Below, piece after piece: positions 44,864-55,514 of a stretch of DNA of 64,000 nucleotides. The DNA is from Takakia lepidozioides. Taxonomy: Eukaryota; Streptophyta; Takakiopsida; Takakiales; Takakiaceae. The notes under the pieces were generated by a model. It ran no database searches and had not been told where the DNA came from. It worked only from the letters and a program-made list of their open reading frames with translations. Within the stretch, counting starts at the first letter, position 1, and each line of letters begins with the position of its first letter. The position numbers and the translations under genes are program-made. The DNA lies in assembly GCA_030704615.1 (NCBI GenBank), contig CM060731.1:18354001-18418000 (forward strand), read 5' to 3'.

Positions 44864-45488
44864 TGTCAAGGACGAGACATTGACTGAATACAAACAAGAG
44901 ATCAGACTAGAGGTACAAGACTAGACAAGAAATCAAGGTCGGCGAATGATGGGTCAAGGCCGAATGCATGGTGGGTAAACATGAATCAAAATGATATTTA
45001 TAACAATGGACAAGAGTACAAGATAATGGAACTCGACTCGAATACTGGAATGCTGGGAACTAGACTGGGGTACCAAATACTGGAAACTGGACTGTAGTAC
45101 TGGAAGCTGGACTGGAGTACTGGGACTGGGAACAAGAGTAGCTTGAACTTGTGTTGGCGAGACTAAAGAGTGTCCAGTCTCGCCTCCTATATATACTGGC
45201 TACTAAGAGGTTCCCTAAGAGGCTTCCCCAAAGGAGGTTTTGTTGATGGAGAAGTTTCCTTAAACAAATGAGGTATCTTGATGGAGAAGTTTCCTCCAAG
45301 GGAAGCTTCCTGAGCAGTTTCTCAAGTTACTCTCGGTAATTTGGTAAACTCTCGGTAACTTGGTGACTAATGGTAACTTATGGTAGATCATGATAGATCA
45401 CGGTAACTTTTGATAACATGATAACTTGGTAACTTAGTAACTTCTGATATTTACTCCTGGTAAGTTCCTATGGGCTATGTCCGTGACA
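44864..45488 (-). repeat. 5' LTR of Ty3 element 2
   Basis: 625 bp in leftward orientation, starting TGTCACGGAC and ending GTCCTTGACA, so its ends form a 9-of-10 inverted repeat. It has a TATATATA box at 45195-45188. The interior has ACTGGAGTACTGG-type and GGTAACTT-type short repeats (45060-45130 and 45330-45450). No 3' LTR is seen, consistent with truncation in the integrase. Confidence 0.8.
45154..45195 (-). promoter_or_regulatory. LTR core promoter and predicted transcript start of Ty3 element 2
   Basis: TATATATA at 45195-45188 is followed, 27-31 nt downstream on the element strand, by CTTTAGTCTCGCCAA, the sequence that pairs with the primer site. The same stretch also forms a 9-bp stem with upstream GGCGAGACT (loop about 11 nt). 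Confidence 0.65.
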
Positions 45489-45499
45489 TTGGCTCCCTG

Positions 45500-45785
45500 T
45501 CGACTTCTCCTTCCACTTGTCTTACGTAAAGCAAAAACTGGGGTTCGTGTGGCTCCTCCACGACCCACTCCTTTGCTATCAGCAGGTTTATTCGCCCTCC
45601 CACTTGGTTGGGCGTTTTCGACACCCATAAAACTTCGTCACCATCCCTACACAGTAGTGTGACTACTCTTTTGCGGCCATCTATGACGGCTCCAGATTTG
45701 CTCAAAAAGGTCATCCCCCAAATGAGATCCACTCCATCGATCTCGCAAATGGTGAAGTTCTCACGTCCCTCCCAACTTCCCCAGC
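45500..45785 (-). pseudogene. Protease fragment of the Ty3 element 1 family
   Basis: The minus frame reads NFTICEIDGVDLIWGMTFLSKSGAVIDGRKRVVTLL and LLIAKEWVVEEPHEPQFLLYVRQV, nearly the same as 23500-23770. It abuts the Ty3-2 LTR at 45488, so element 2 inserted into or next to this older scrap. Confidence 0.85.
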
Positions 45786-48460
45786 TGAAAAGGATTCTCA
45801 TACCCATCAATTATCAATAATGCTAAAAAATGTTTATCCTCTCCATCAGGAATCCTCCATTGGACCTCGGATGAATCATCCTCTACATCACTCTCCGATG
45901 CATATTGGAGAAAAAAATCCTTAAGCCGCTTAGCCCTTATAGCAATTCCAGCCTTCATTTTTCTATTTTTGTATCCAACCAAAACATGCTGCACTTTGCT
46001 AGGTTGGAAGTCTCATCTGATATATGACTGTGCAAGCTTATTTGTATATGATGGCAAAACGAAAGGTCTCATGGGCTAGGGAAAAAGTCGTGTTGAGCAT
46101 AGAATGGTCTGTCGTCCTCCTTACGCCTAAGGAGGGGTACTGACGCCCATAAAATTCATCATTCATGTAAAAGAAATCATAGAATGATTAGATCGAACAA
46201 AACACTATGATTGATTGTAAGGATGGAAATGAACGGGAGCGACCTCAACAAACCAAAGGTGAACTTACTATGGAACTCATTCATAATTCCCAAATGTAGG
46301 GGACTTTTGTTTGGTAACCACAACTGCTTGCTTCTTCCATTTCACAAGACCTTGTCGGACTCAAATGATGATTTGACCACCACCTCTTATGTAGGGGCAG
46401 GCTTGCATTGAAGACTAGCTAGAAAGTTGAAAACCTGCACTTCTGATTCAAGACAAGACAAGAGAAAGAGTGTGATTGCCAACTCAAATATAACTACACA
46501 GTTATAGGTTTGAGAGACCAAATATGCAATGCAAGGAGTCGTGTCAAAATATTAGTAACAAGTGATTCTAATCCCATGGACTATTACTAAATAGGGGACT
46601 GGAGGGTATAACGGCATAGTTACACCCCTAGAGTACATGCACACGCACTTCTAAAATCAAGGAAATGAAGAACATGGATGACAAAGATGAAAAATGGTGC
46701 AGTTATACCTACTGCAAAGGTTCAAAGGCAACTAAGACATTTGTCATTCATGTTTCTATTGTCAAATCAAGGATGTTGCTCCCCTCATTGGAGCAAGTCT
46801 CCAAAAGACTTTGGATAAAAGCGGGACATCTAGTTCTACTGTATCAGATGACAATTCTTCTCGATGTAAGGGAGGTTGTTTGGGGAGATATGGCTGTAGA
46901 GGATGTCAAATAACATAGGGTCCACAAATGGGTCGACGAGACATTATTCACCCCGAAATGGAAATGAAGAGTTCTCCTTCAGAAAGCACATGGCTTCAAA
47001 CAAGGGAGTCTCGTAGCAGAAGGATGATAGTTAAATGGCAGTAAAATTTGACTTAACTCGAGGTAATTTTGGTGAAGTACTCAAGAGGCGATTGCAGATT
47101 ACCTTTCTTCCCTCACAAATAAACCCAATAGTATTTATGCATGTCCATGTTTTCTCCAGGACGGGAACATCACTCTTCGTTGTCCATGTGGCTACAATGG
47201 TCTCTGTTGTTTGGCTTGTGGGTGCAATTACAATGATTCACCTATCATCCGCCCAAATGAGTCTAAGTGAGACCAAATGAATGGCTCTAGAACCTCTCAC
47301 TTGCTTTGTTCCAGTTAGGGACATCCTCCAGTAATGAATCAACCACAATGAGGCAATATCCAAAGAATATGTTATGGCGAAACGAAAATGTACTATTGCT
47401 AGAAATTTGCGAAACTGTTTCAATTTGTGCTCATATTGAGTACAATTCTATACTAGTTTTTTTTAATTAATTATTGCCAATGAGACTCTACAACAAATGA
47501 GTCATTAACTCAAATAGATGTGATATATTTGGAAGTGGTTGTGGGTTCAATCCAACCTTGGTGTCACAAAGGTGTCCATCTTTCTAGCGGAAGGCAGTAA
47601 TCCTTCGGGGTGATGAGACACCATAATTTACGCTTCCTTCGGGAGGCGTCAAATATAATGCTATATTTGGATGATTATTATCATTCGCAGCTAACGAAAT
47701 GTTGTTGTTTATGATATTATAATATTGTAAATATAGTTTAACAGTTCAATTTCTTCTTGTAATGGTACGCCTCATGTCACTACGAAGGTTTTTATCACTG
47801 CATTGGTATATAGGTGAAGGATCGGTACATATAGTGGTATTAGATTCCAGACCAGTCCGTATCATTTAAGAGAATACTTGGTCATATACCAGACCAGGTT
47901 GGTGTCAATTTTTTCATACCGGCCACAATATCAGTACTCCTCCGCCGTCGTAGTAAACGGGACTACTGGAGAGTCGAAACAGACAATGTGGGCCCACGGG
48001 GGCATTTCAGACGGCAGACAGAAGTGGGGTCAACGACTCCGGAGTCGTAGCAGAATTCCGGGCTATTTTACGAATTGCGTAAATACATAAAATTTGAAAA
48101 AGCCAAAATTACAAGTGGTTGTAATTACTGCACATGCGACTACAAATTTTCTTTCCTAATTCGATTAATGGAATAAAGATATTTATTCATTAAAGTGAAT
48201 ATGTAGTCGACTCAACGACTCCATGAACCACTGCGCATTCATTGCACCCATGACTCGGCAGCACATTTGCTGACGTGGCTTTCACAAAAAGAGGTAAACA
48301 AAATGTGGCCTTGGGGGAATAGATATTTTAATACGTGCTGCCTCCACCTGGCAGAGACAAGGATGCAAGTGCTGCGTCGGACATGGCGGGACGTGGGAAT
48401 GCAAATCCTGACACGGCAAGGCCTTCGTATACTGTGAGCGCGCGTAGTGGCTTCTCAAAA
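45786..48460. other. AT-rich intergenic stretch with SINE-like scrap
   Basis: No gene is recognised. A minus frame at 45994-45761 (KNRKMKAGIAIRAKRLKDF, DVEDDSSEVQWRIPDGED) has a coding look but no known domain. At 47486-47700 a tRNA-like stretch ends in a Pol III B-box-like GTGGGTTCAATCCAACC, followed by a GC-richer palindromic part, so a decayed SINE is likely. Confidence 0.4.
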
Positions 48461-48465
48461 CGGTG

Positions 48466-48577
48466 TGACATCGGGGTCTTGGTCATTCAACATTTACATA
48501 ATGTGCTGGATGGAGGCACGATGGAGCGCGCATACGGGCATGCCCTTCTGGCATCAATTCCCAAGTATCCACGCAAG
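48466..48577 (+). pseudogene. Ribosomal protein eL27 exon-like fragment
   Basis: Reads DGGTMERAYGHALLASIPKYPRKV, matching the eL27 block DGTxxRxYGHALVAGIxKYPxKV, then a donor-like AAG|GTGAGG. The N-terminal part before DGG is not clean. eL27 is a 60S subunit protein. Confidence 0.65.
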
Positions 48578-48700
48578 GTGAGGCTGCTGAATTGGGTTTT
48601 TGCCCGTCTAGTTTTCTGACAGCATGCTCGAAACGTTCATAGTGCCATTGAGTGGCATCGCAATAATTTGATGTGTAGCTGCTTTTCCATTTCACAAGTT

Positions 48701-48837
48701 ATGCAGAAGGCGTCACAGAAGAAGATCGCAAATACGTCAAGGCTGAAGAATATGCCATTTGGTTGTGAACTACAATGAAGGCAGTTGTGACACCAGAGAA
48801 ACTGGAAACTACCTCCAAGAAAGTTGAAACTCGCAAG
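48701..48837 (+). pseudogene. eL27 second fragment
   Basis: SQKKIANTSRLK followed, after a deletion and frame change, by KAVVTPEKLETTSKKVETRK, both in the order of eL27 (AKKSRVKxF...DLKxVVTPExL). The core block KVVNYxHxMP is missing here. Confidence 0.6.
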
Positions 48838-49081
48838 ATAGTCATGTATTCGTCTCATTATCTCCAACTGGGATTCCGAGTTATCATCCGACTCTTTACA
48901 TGTGCGCTGGAATGGAGTATAATTCTGGTTTAGGCAGTTATTGCCACCAGACGTTCGCTTCTCCAATTTTTACATTTAAGGATGTGTCTGTGTTTATGGC
49001 ACTCTTTCTCCCAATGAGGCCTGAGTACCCCCCTGTACTTGCAAGAATTTGATGTGTAGCTGCTTTACCCTTTCATAAATT

Positions 49082-49277
49082 ATGAAGAAGCAGTCACAGA
49101 AGAAGATTGCAAAGAGGCCTTGAAAGCGTTCATTAAGGTTGTGAACTACAATCATATCATGCCAAACCAGCGGCGGCAGATGGTGTCATGAGACATTCTG
49201 CGATTTGCGCATAGGTGGACTTAATTTTGATGTTGACTTGAAGGCAGTTGTGACACCAGTGAAACTGGAAACTACAG
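49082..49277 (+). pseudogene. eL27 third fragment (second copy of the same exon)
   Basis: Contains KQSQKKIAKR, then FIKVVNYNHIMPNQRR in another frame, then FDVDLKAVVTPVKLETT before a donor-like CAG|GTAAGA. It repeats the region of the fragment at 48701, so the locus holds two unequal copies. Frame changes and a stop show both are dead. Confidence 0.7.
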
Positions 49278-50108
49278 GTAAGATGATGGCGTGCTGCATC
49301 GCGACATAAACCTGCATTTGACATTCAGGCTTAGGATTCATGCAATTTGGTGCTAGTCAGGCCTGCACAATTCCAGAGCACAAGTGGGAGCCCATCCGAG
49401 GGATGGGGACCTCGTAAGTGCTTCTTCATTTTGTACTCACCTTGTTTTTGCATCGCATTTGTGCTACAAGGGGCAGAGCCATTCATTTGGCTGGAGGTTC
49501 AATTCCTCTACAAGTGAGCTATTCCCATGTCACTACAATCAGTTAGATATGTTTGTGGTGGTTGCTGGATTTGCGGCTCTGGGGTGTCTTGCCAAGTGCT
49601 TGCAGGGATCAACGTTAATGTGGACGTGGCAGTACATGTAGCAAAAAAACTCATTCACTGGTGAAGAAAGATCATGTTGCAACATATGTCATGTTATTGC
49701 TTCGAGAGTGCTGCTGTTGGGCAGGTGGGAGAATGCAACAACGGTGAGAAAGAAAGCAAGGGAAGCACAAAAAGGTGTCGTTCGGTCCTGCTCCTTTGGA
49801 GACACCCCCCATTCCACTGGTCTTTGTTCTTGGAAAGCATGCAGATGGGCCAGAAAATGCATGCACACATTCACGTCTACTTCCCGTACATGAAGACGAT
49901 CCTCTCCTCACATGTTAGAAACAATATTGGCAGAACAAAAAAATGTTTGTTCACAAGACAGTACGGACCACATACCGGGACATTATCGATACTATCAACT
50001 GTCTCGCCCTTGCGCGCTTGCAGGACTGTACAAAATGGGTTCTAAGGACAGTAAGAGTCCTTAGCATAGCTCTCGTCTATGAGCTGTTGGCTTAATGGAC
50101 ACTGAGAT
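49278..50108. other. Intergenic, tRNA-like scrap
   Basis: At 49446-49515 a GGCTGGAGGTTCAATTCCTCTAC motif resembles the T arm and B box of a tRNA or SINE. No coding sequence is recognised. Confidence 0.35.
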
Positions 50109-51002
50109 TCAGCTGGGCTCACTATCTGTATCCAAATAATCTTCCCCTTCACTACCCACATCTGCAATTTGCCTTGCGGTAATTACCAACCCTGGAATGT
50201 CTTCCTCATTAAAGGTAACTGCTCCTTCCAAAGAGACTGGTTCGGCCGTATCTGGTAGATTTCGTGGTTCCCTCAGACCCTCGTGGTCGGCATTCTCCCC
50301 TAGGTCCAGATCATGGACGTCGGCCACGACTCGTTTGGCCCGGGGGTCCTTGTGAAGAAGCACCTTCCATCCCGGCGCATGGGTGTCATCTGAAAAGAAA
50401 ACTTGCTCAACTTGCGATGGGAAGATGAATGGCTCTTCATCTTGTGGTAGCATTTTTCTGAAATCAACAAGGAGGAACCCGTACTCATCCCGTTTCATGG
50501 TGGCATTCTCTCCTACCATATTGGCTTTTACCCAAGAACAACGGAATAGAATTGGCTTCACAAGACCATAGTCTAGTTTAAGGATCTCTTTGATTACTCC
50601 TACATATTGCACATGGCATGAAATTGGATTCCGATCTCGTGCACAACTCCTACTCTCTTGTTCAAAAAATGATGTCACTCCGTTGTCATAAGTCACCAGG
50701 AGGCTGGTGTTGGCATCATCCACTCTATAGTGATTGCCATATGCTTCATTGACCGGTACGAAGTGGCAATCAGCCCTGGGGGGAATGACAGACTCACCAT
50801 GCCCTCATCTGGGTCCTCGTTCTCTGATGCGTACACTGCAATTGCAAATCTGACCCACACTGTAAAGGGCTGCAGCTCCTCCATTGTTGTGGGGTACTCC
50901 ACCGAGGATCTGCGCCTACGACCGCCCCTCCACCATGCTTTTGCAAATGCACTCCGTTCCGTTTTCAGGCGGACCTTCTCCGCTGCGTACTTTCTGGCAG
51001 AA
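50109..51002 (-). pseudogene. CACTA transposase C-terminus (DUF4216)
   Basis: After the acceptor TCTGCCAG the minus frame runs through GRRRRSSVEYPTTMEELQPF and, after a one-base shift near 50720, YGNHYRVDDANTSLLVTYDNG, then the DUF4216 text: VQYVGVIKEILKLDYG, ILFRCSWVKAN, EYGFLLVDFRK, EPFIFPSQVEQVFFSDD, GWKVLLHKDPRAK. This domain sits at the C-terminus of En/Spm TnpD-type proteins. The catalytic Transposase_21 part is not seen upstream. The tail is acidic (EGEDYLDTDSEP). Confidence 0.8.
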
Positions 51003-51420
51003 ACCAAATAGAAGCTGCAACTCAGTCCCCCTGACCAACACCGTACTGTACATGCATGCCACATGCAGAGTGTGTGTCCTTTCAAGCACACTGTAGTGAT
51101 GCAGCCTACTTCATAATCACTTGCAAGCAACAACCAAGATCTACGAAACACCCTCTGTAGTCGTCTGAAGCACCCTGTTAGTACACGATCCCACTCCCAT
51201 AGTGGCCGGACAGGGATGCCTCGGCGTGAGCCTGGTCACGTGAGCGCGTGAGCGCAACTGCGCTCACGCCACGTCACCTTGCGCAAATGCCACGTCACGG
51301 GGCTCAGTACACGTCATCACACGTGAAGGCCGCGTCACCACGCGCCCAGAAAGAAGTGGAGTGTATTCCCGCGGTATGGCACACTTTACCGCGGAAACAA
51401 GCTGGACGACTTAATAAAAG
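51003..51420. other. Spacer, GC-rich with CACGTG-type motifs
   Basis: 51225-51345 is dense in CACGTGA, CACGTCAC and GCGC motifs and has an inverted repeat GTGAGCGCAACTGCGCTCAC at 51249-51268, which can form a strong hairpin. No gene is seen. Confidence 0.45.
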
Positions 51421-51775
51421 GCATTGAATAAAGGATGGATGAATGTACAATTGGATGATAAACAGATGGATGAGTGTGAAAAATGTATGTAGATGGATGA
51501 ATGATGGATGGATAAGAGTAAAATGGATGAATGTATAATGGATGTTGAGCAATGACAAAAATTCATGACAGGAAGATGCATGACCAAATCTTTTGACGAA
51601 TGCACAACGTATATGAAATGAGTGTGGAAGGTTTGTGGGGTGGATTAAAGAGTACAGAGGATGAATGTACAATGGATGTTGTACAAAGGAAGCTTTCATG
51701 AATGGAGCACGCATGAATACAGTGTAGATGAATGCACAATGGATATGAGAAGAGTCAGGGAGGTTTGTGAGATGG
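51421..51775 (+). repeat. ATGGATGAATG minisatellite
   Basis: Degenerate tandem units of (A)TGGATGAATG(T)ACAATGGATG over about 350 bp, with longer repeats of AATGCACAA(C/T)G(T/G)ATATGA at 51598 and 51733. Confidence 0.75.
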
Positions 51776-51907
51776 ATTCATACATATAGCAATTTAAATT
51801 AAAGTTGATTATGTGATTATTATTTGTTCTAAAGGAACAACTACGGTGGAGGAAATGGATTCAACGTTTTCCAGATAATATGAAAATGAATATTAAAAGA
51901 ATACAGT

Positions 51908-53534
51908 TCAGTCTGACTTAGAGTCAGTACAATGTATCCCCTCTTCCTCTGCATCTAAGTCTAAGTATTTTAGAACACCGGATCCACGCTGGATACACCT
52001 ACGGCTGGCCACTAAAAAGTCAGGGGATAGGGACTCGGCCACGTGAAGTGCCATTGCTTCGGCATAAACAGGAAGCAGAAAATTGGAAAGGGGGCTGTCG
52101 AAAACAGACTCGCCAGAAATGACTGTATCTCCTGAAGATCCACCGCTGCCTTTCCTGAAAGACAGCCTGAAAAAATTAGTACTGTAACTTTGATGTTATC
52201 GAGAAATTGAGTATGACTCCCAAAGAGGGTTTAGCACTTACTCACATGAAAAGTCGTTGTCGACCTGCTTATCTTCAGGATCGTCATCATTTCGAATTTG
52301 AATCCGATCAGTCTGTGTGCCTGAAGTGGAGCCAGACAAAAGGGGGAGGAGCACGGTGTTGTAGAGGTCAGAATCACCCTCCATGCCAAAAAGGCTTCTT
52401 CCGCCTGCCTTGCATGCGTGGTAAGTTGCTCCTGCACCAGACAGGAGAACATGAACAGTTTGGAGGGGGGGATTTAAGCAGATGAAACTGTTGAAAGGAA
52501 ACCAATTCGGAAGAGAAAAAACGAACCTGTGGACACAGAAAGATCGACCACCCGTGCAAAGCGGTGGCTGCATGACTCCAGCAGTATTTGCATGAATGCT
52601 AGTGACTTTTCCTTTGCACCTCTCCAGGGAGTGTCATCTGGTCTCTTCAGAGTCTGACTGGACTGCATGAAGTTGTACAAAATGTCATCGACATGGGGCT
52701 CATAGGGGGGGTTGACGAAACAACCCTGGTCAGAAATCTCAAAGCTGCGGATGGAGGATGGTGTCTTTGATGTGCGAATCCTCCGCAGGCAGATCGCCTC
52801 GAACATCCTCGTCTGGCAAAGATAGCAGGTTAGCGTGGTAAACACAATCTATAGTGGAAGTGCGTACATCGGCTATTCAGAACTCTGACACAAAAAAATC
52901 ATGAATCGGTGATGATCGATGTCGATCATAAAACATTTTACTAGAGTGGAGCTGCAGAGAAAATTGAAACTCATGATCAAAGCACAAGCAGAAGGGAGAC
53001 GACATACCAGCGGAAACCCCCTTTCACAAGGTATAGGCTGTTCACACAATTCCATGTGCGCAAAACTTCAAACCCTGAAGACTTGAGGTATGATGCCAAT
53101 GCCCGACAACTATCATTGTCACATGACTGAAAAAGCAGAAGTGTCCCTGCATCAGAGAGGAAATTGTTACAGAACCCGAACACCCAACTCCAGTAGTTGT
53201 CCTCGAATTTGTTCCAGCCTGGCGTCTTGCCCTTTGGAAGAACTTCTGGCACAGCCTGGCCATCCGGGATGTCGAGAATGACAATGTCGGCCGCATAAGT
53301 TTTCTGCACACCGCACACGAAGGTGGGACCTGCCTGCAACAGACATGTTTTTTATAAGAACGATGGCAAGATTGTTTTCAAAGAACGAGACTGAAATACT
53401 GCCAACGAAACTTTCAGAGAAAAAGGAAAGAAACTGGAATTCTCACCAGATTGAGGAATGAGATTATATTGTCCCAGGTAGGGGATGGCACCCCAGTGTA
53501 TCATCTCTTTCGACTCTGCATCATCGAAAGCCAA
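51908..53534 (-). CDS. Amino-methyltransferase-like protein (beta-class motif order), five exons seen
   Basis: Exons 53534-53447, 53329-53028, 52812-52527, 52431-52242 and 52154-51908 join with GT-AG borders and fully compatible phases into 370 residues with no stop. The third donor (CTT|GTGAAA) is chosen on phase. The first half has ADIVILDIPDG, NYWSWVFGFC and GTLLLFQS. The second has CFVNPPYEP and FARVVDLSVSTGATYHACKAGGRSLFGMEGD, that is an (N)PPY box and, after it, the SAM-binding DxxxGxG-like strand and E/D acidic loop. Motif I after motif IV is the beta order of N6-adenine/N4-cytosine methyltransferases. The true 5' exon is unresolved (TGA just upstream of 53534). Acting on DNA is inference; host gene or transposon cargo is open. 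Confidence 0.55.
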
Positions 53535-54843
53535 CCCTCATTAACAATTTTCATCTCTCCTGCTGAATCAGAACGGGAAGGGTGTGGCTTGGCATCGAAC
53601 ACGCACTGAAGAGTGCGGGTATATCTTCCAGCAGTAAAGTCCTGCCCACTCTCCATCTCCTTTTCTCATTTCCTCTAATTTATGTGTACATATACCTATA
53701 TATTTGTATTTATGTATATTTTTTTCTTTATGTGTATTGTATTTGTTTTCACTTGATATTTGCTATTTGATAAACTTGTAATTCAAGATGGCTTTGGAAT
53801 GAAACCAGAATTGATGTCTCCGACCAACTAGTATTGTGGTCATGATACTCATACTCATACCAATATCTGGAAAAAAATACATCCACCATTATATAGACCA
53901 GACTGGTAGGAAAGTAGATACTAGATACGTCTAGTACCAAGACCAGTTTGTTATGTCCTAAACCTGATACCACAACACTGGTTTTACCTTTTTCTTTTCA
54001 CAAATTCCAATCAATTTTTTCTATGCAGTATTAATATATATGTATATATACCATGTAACTAACCCTATTGACACATCTGTATCCTATGTCCGCTTATGAG
54101 TTGTATTTTCGTTTGCAGATATGTTACCCCAATAACCGCAGATTATGCTCATGTGGGGTTTTTCTTCCTTGTGCTTCTCTCAAAGCACTAATTTTCCTAG
54201 GATTGCTTGGAGAAGACGCCATTCCATCTTTTCTATTTTTTCTATTGGGTGATTCGTCTCACTTAAGTTGCCCGACCAACCACCTTTCAAGTTTCTCGTG
54301 TTGCTTGTGATGCGAAAGTTGCCTTCACGTGCCACTCGTGCTAGGGAACAAGTGGGTCATGGATGGTGACATAGGATATGCCAACTCAACATCAGTGGCT
54401 TTGTGTCGCACTGAAGTAATCCAATGTGCAGTTCCGTGCACTCTACAATTTCTTTGTTCATTTCCAATCCAAGGGGGAGGACGTTGAATTCTTCATTTGT
54501 CTAATTTTAGCCATATATTCCACAAAGGTTACAATCGGATTTAAACCAAAGACTTTTTCCTTAACATGGGCAATCACTTGACCTATGTGGCCTAGCATGT
54601 AGCCACTGTGTATTTATTAAGGAAGGCCAAGATCTGGCTCAACGAAAAGATTCTACGATGTTTTTTATTCTTAGCAAGGCTGTTTTTGCAATCTAAAGGC
54701 TTATGGAACCAAAAAATCAATTTGTGAAACGAAGTGCAGAAATGGAAAGTTGTCCCGGTCTTTGGGGGAAGGCATAGCGACATGTATTATAAAACATCAT
54801 TCATATAAATGCTTATGCTATTTTCTTGCAAAATAGTTAGATT
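53535..54843. other. Intergenic, AT-rich
   Basis: 53680-53770 and 54010-54050 are TA-rich (TATATATGTATATATA). No gene recognised; the missing first exon of the methyltransferase-like gene may lie in the right part of this stretch. Confidence 0.35.
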
Positions 54844-54918
54844 ATGGAGAAGATGGGATTTGAACCCACAGCTTCATGCTTGCAAAACATGCACTCTAAT
54901 AATTGAACTACGTACTTA
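54844..54918 (-). tRNA. Decayed tRNA-like sequence, anticodon UGC (Ala)
   Basis: On minus, a 5-bp anticodon stem CATGT/GCATG closes the loop TTTGCAA with anticodon TGC. The T arm GTGGG-TTCAAAT-CCCAT is good. The D arm is weak and the 5' acceptor strand does not pair with TTCTCCA, so this is a pseudo-tRNA or SINE head and not a working gene. Confidence 0.4.
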
Positions 54919-54977
54919 TGAGAAAATAGAGAACCCAGCTATAACACTGTTGTTTATGATTACTAGAAATATTTATT

Positions 54978-55005
54978 TCATTATTATTATTATTATTATT
55001 ATTTT
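54978..55005 (+). repeat. (ATT)n microsatellite
   Basis: About nine ATT units in a row followed by ATTTTG. Confidence 0.85.
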
Positions 55006-55514
55006 GTATGCCTCATGGGATTATGTACATGTTATAAAGTTCAACAAGTTATATGCAAGGATCCCACAATATAGGATGTGTTTTAAAGCATCTCACATTG
55101 CCAAATACCTTCATAGTTACAAGGCTTGAGAGAGACTTTGGCACTTCCACATATATATGTAGTGAGGGTTTTAAGAAATTTCTTTCGAATAATTCAGAGC
55201 AAGTTTTTCCATCCGGTTTAAAATAAATATATTGATCATAGACAATGTAAGACCTTTATGACATTCCCGTTTGCAAACACATTCCCCCTATTAAGTTACC
55301 TTGGATTGTGCTTGTGCAAACCTTTTTGTAGTGCTAGGCGGTTATTTGATTTTTATCATAACCTCCGGTTCCGGTTGCTTCAAGCTATGAAAAACTAACT
55401 TTAACATTTGGTTCCAAATAATTATGCCTATGTGTAACCTCCGGTTCCAGCTACTAGCACAAATATAAAAGAATGTCTAATTATTATATACACTTAATAT
55501 TGTAATACTATAAA

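Noticed and set aside
45761-45994. 77-codon minus frame with an acidic tail
   Set aside because: Part overlaps the Ty3 protease scrap and the rest is unknown; no evidence of a real gene.
51187-51199. ACTCCCATAGTG as a CACTA terminus
   Set aside because: It has a CACTA-like tip on minus, but no partner repeat or target duplication was found nearby.
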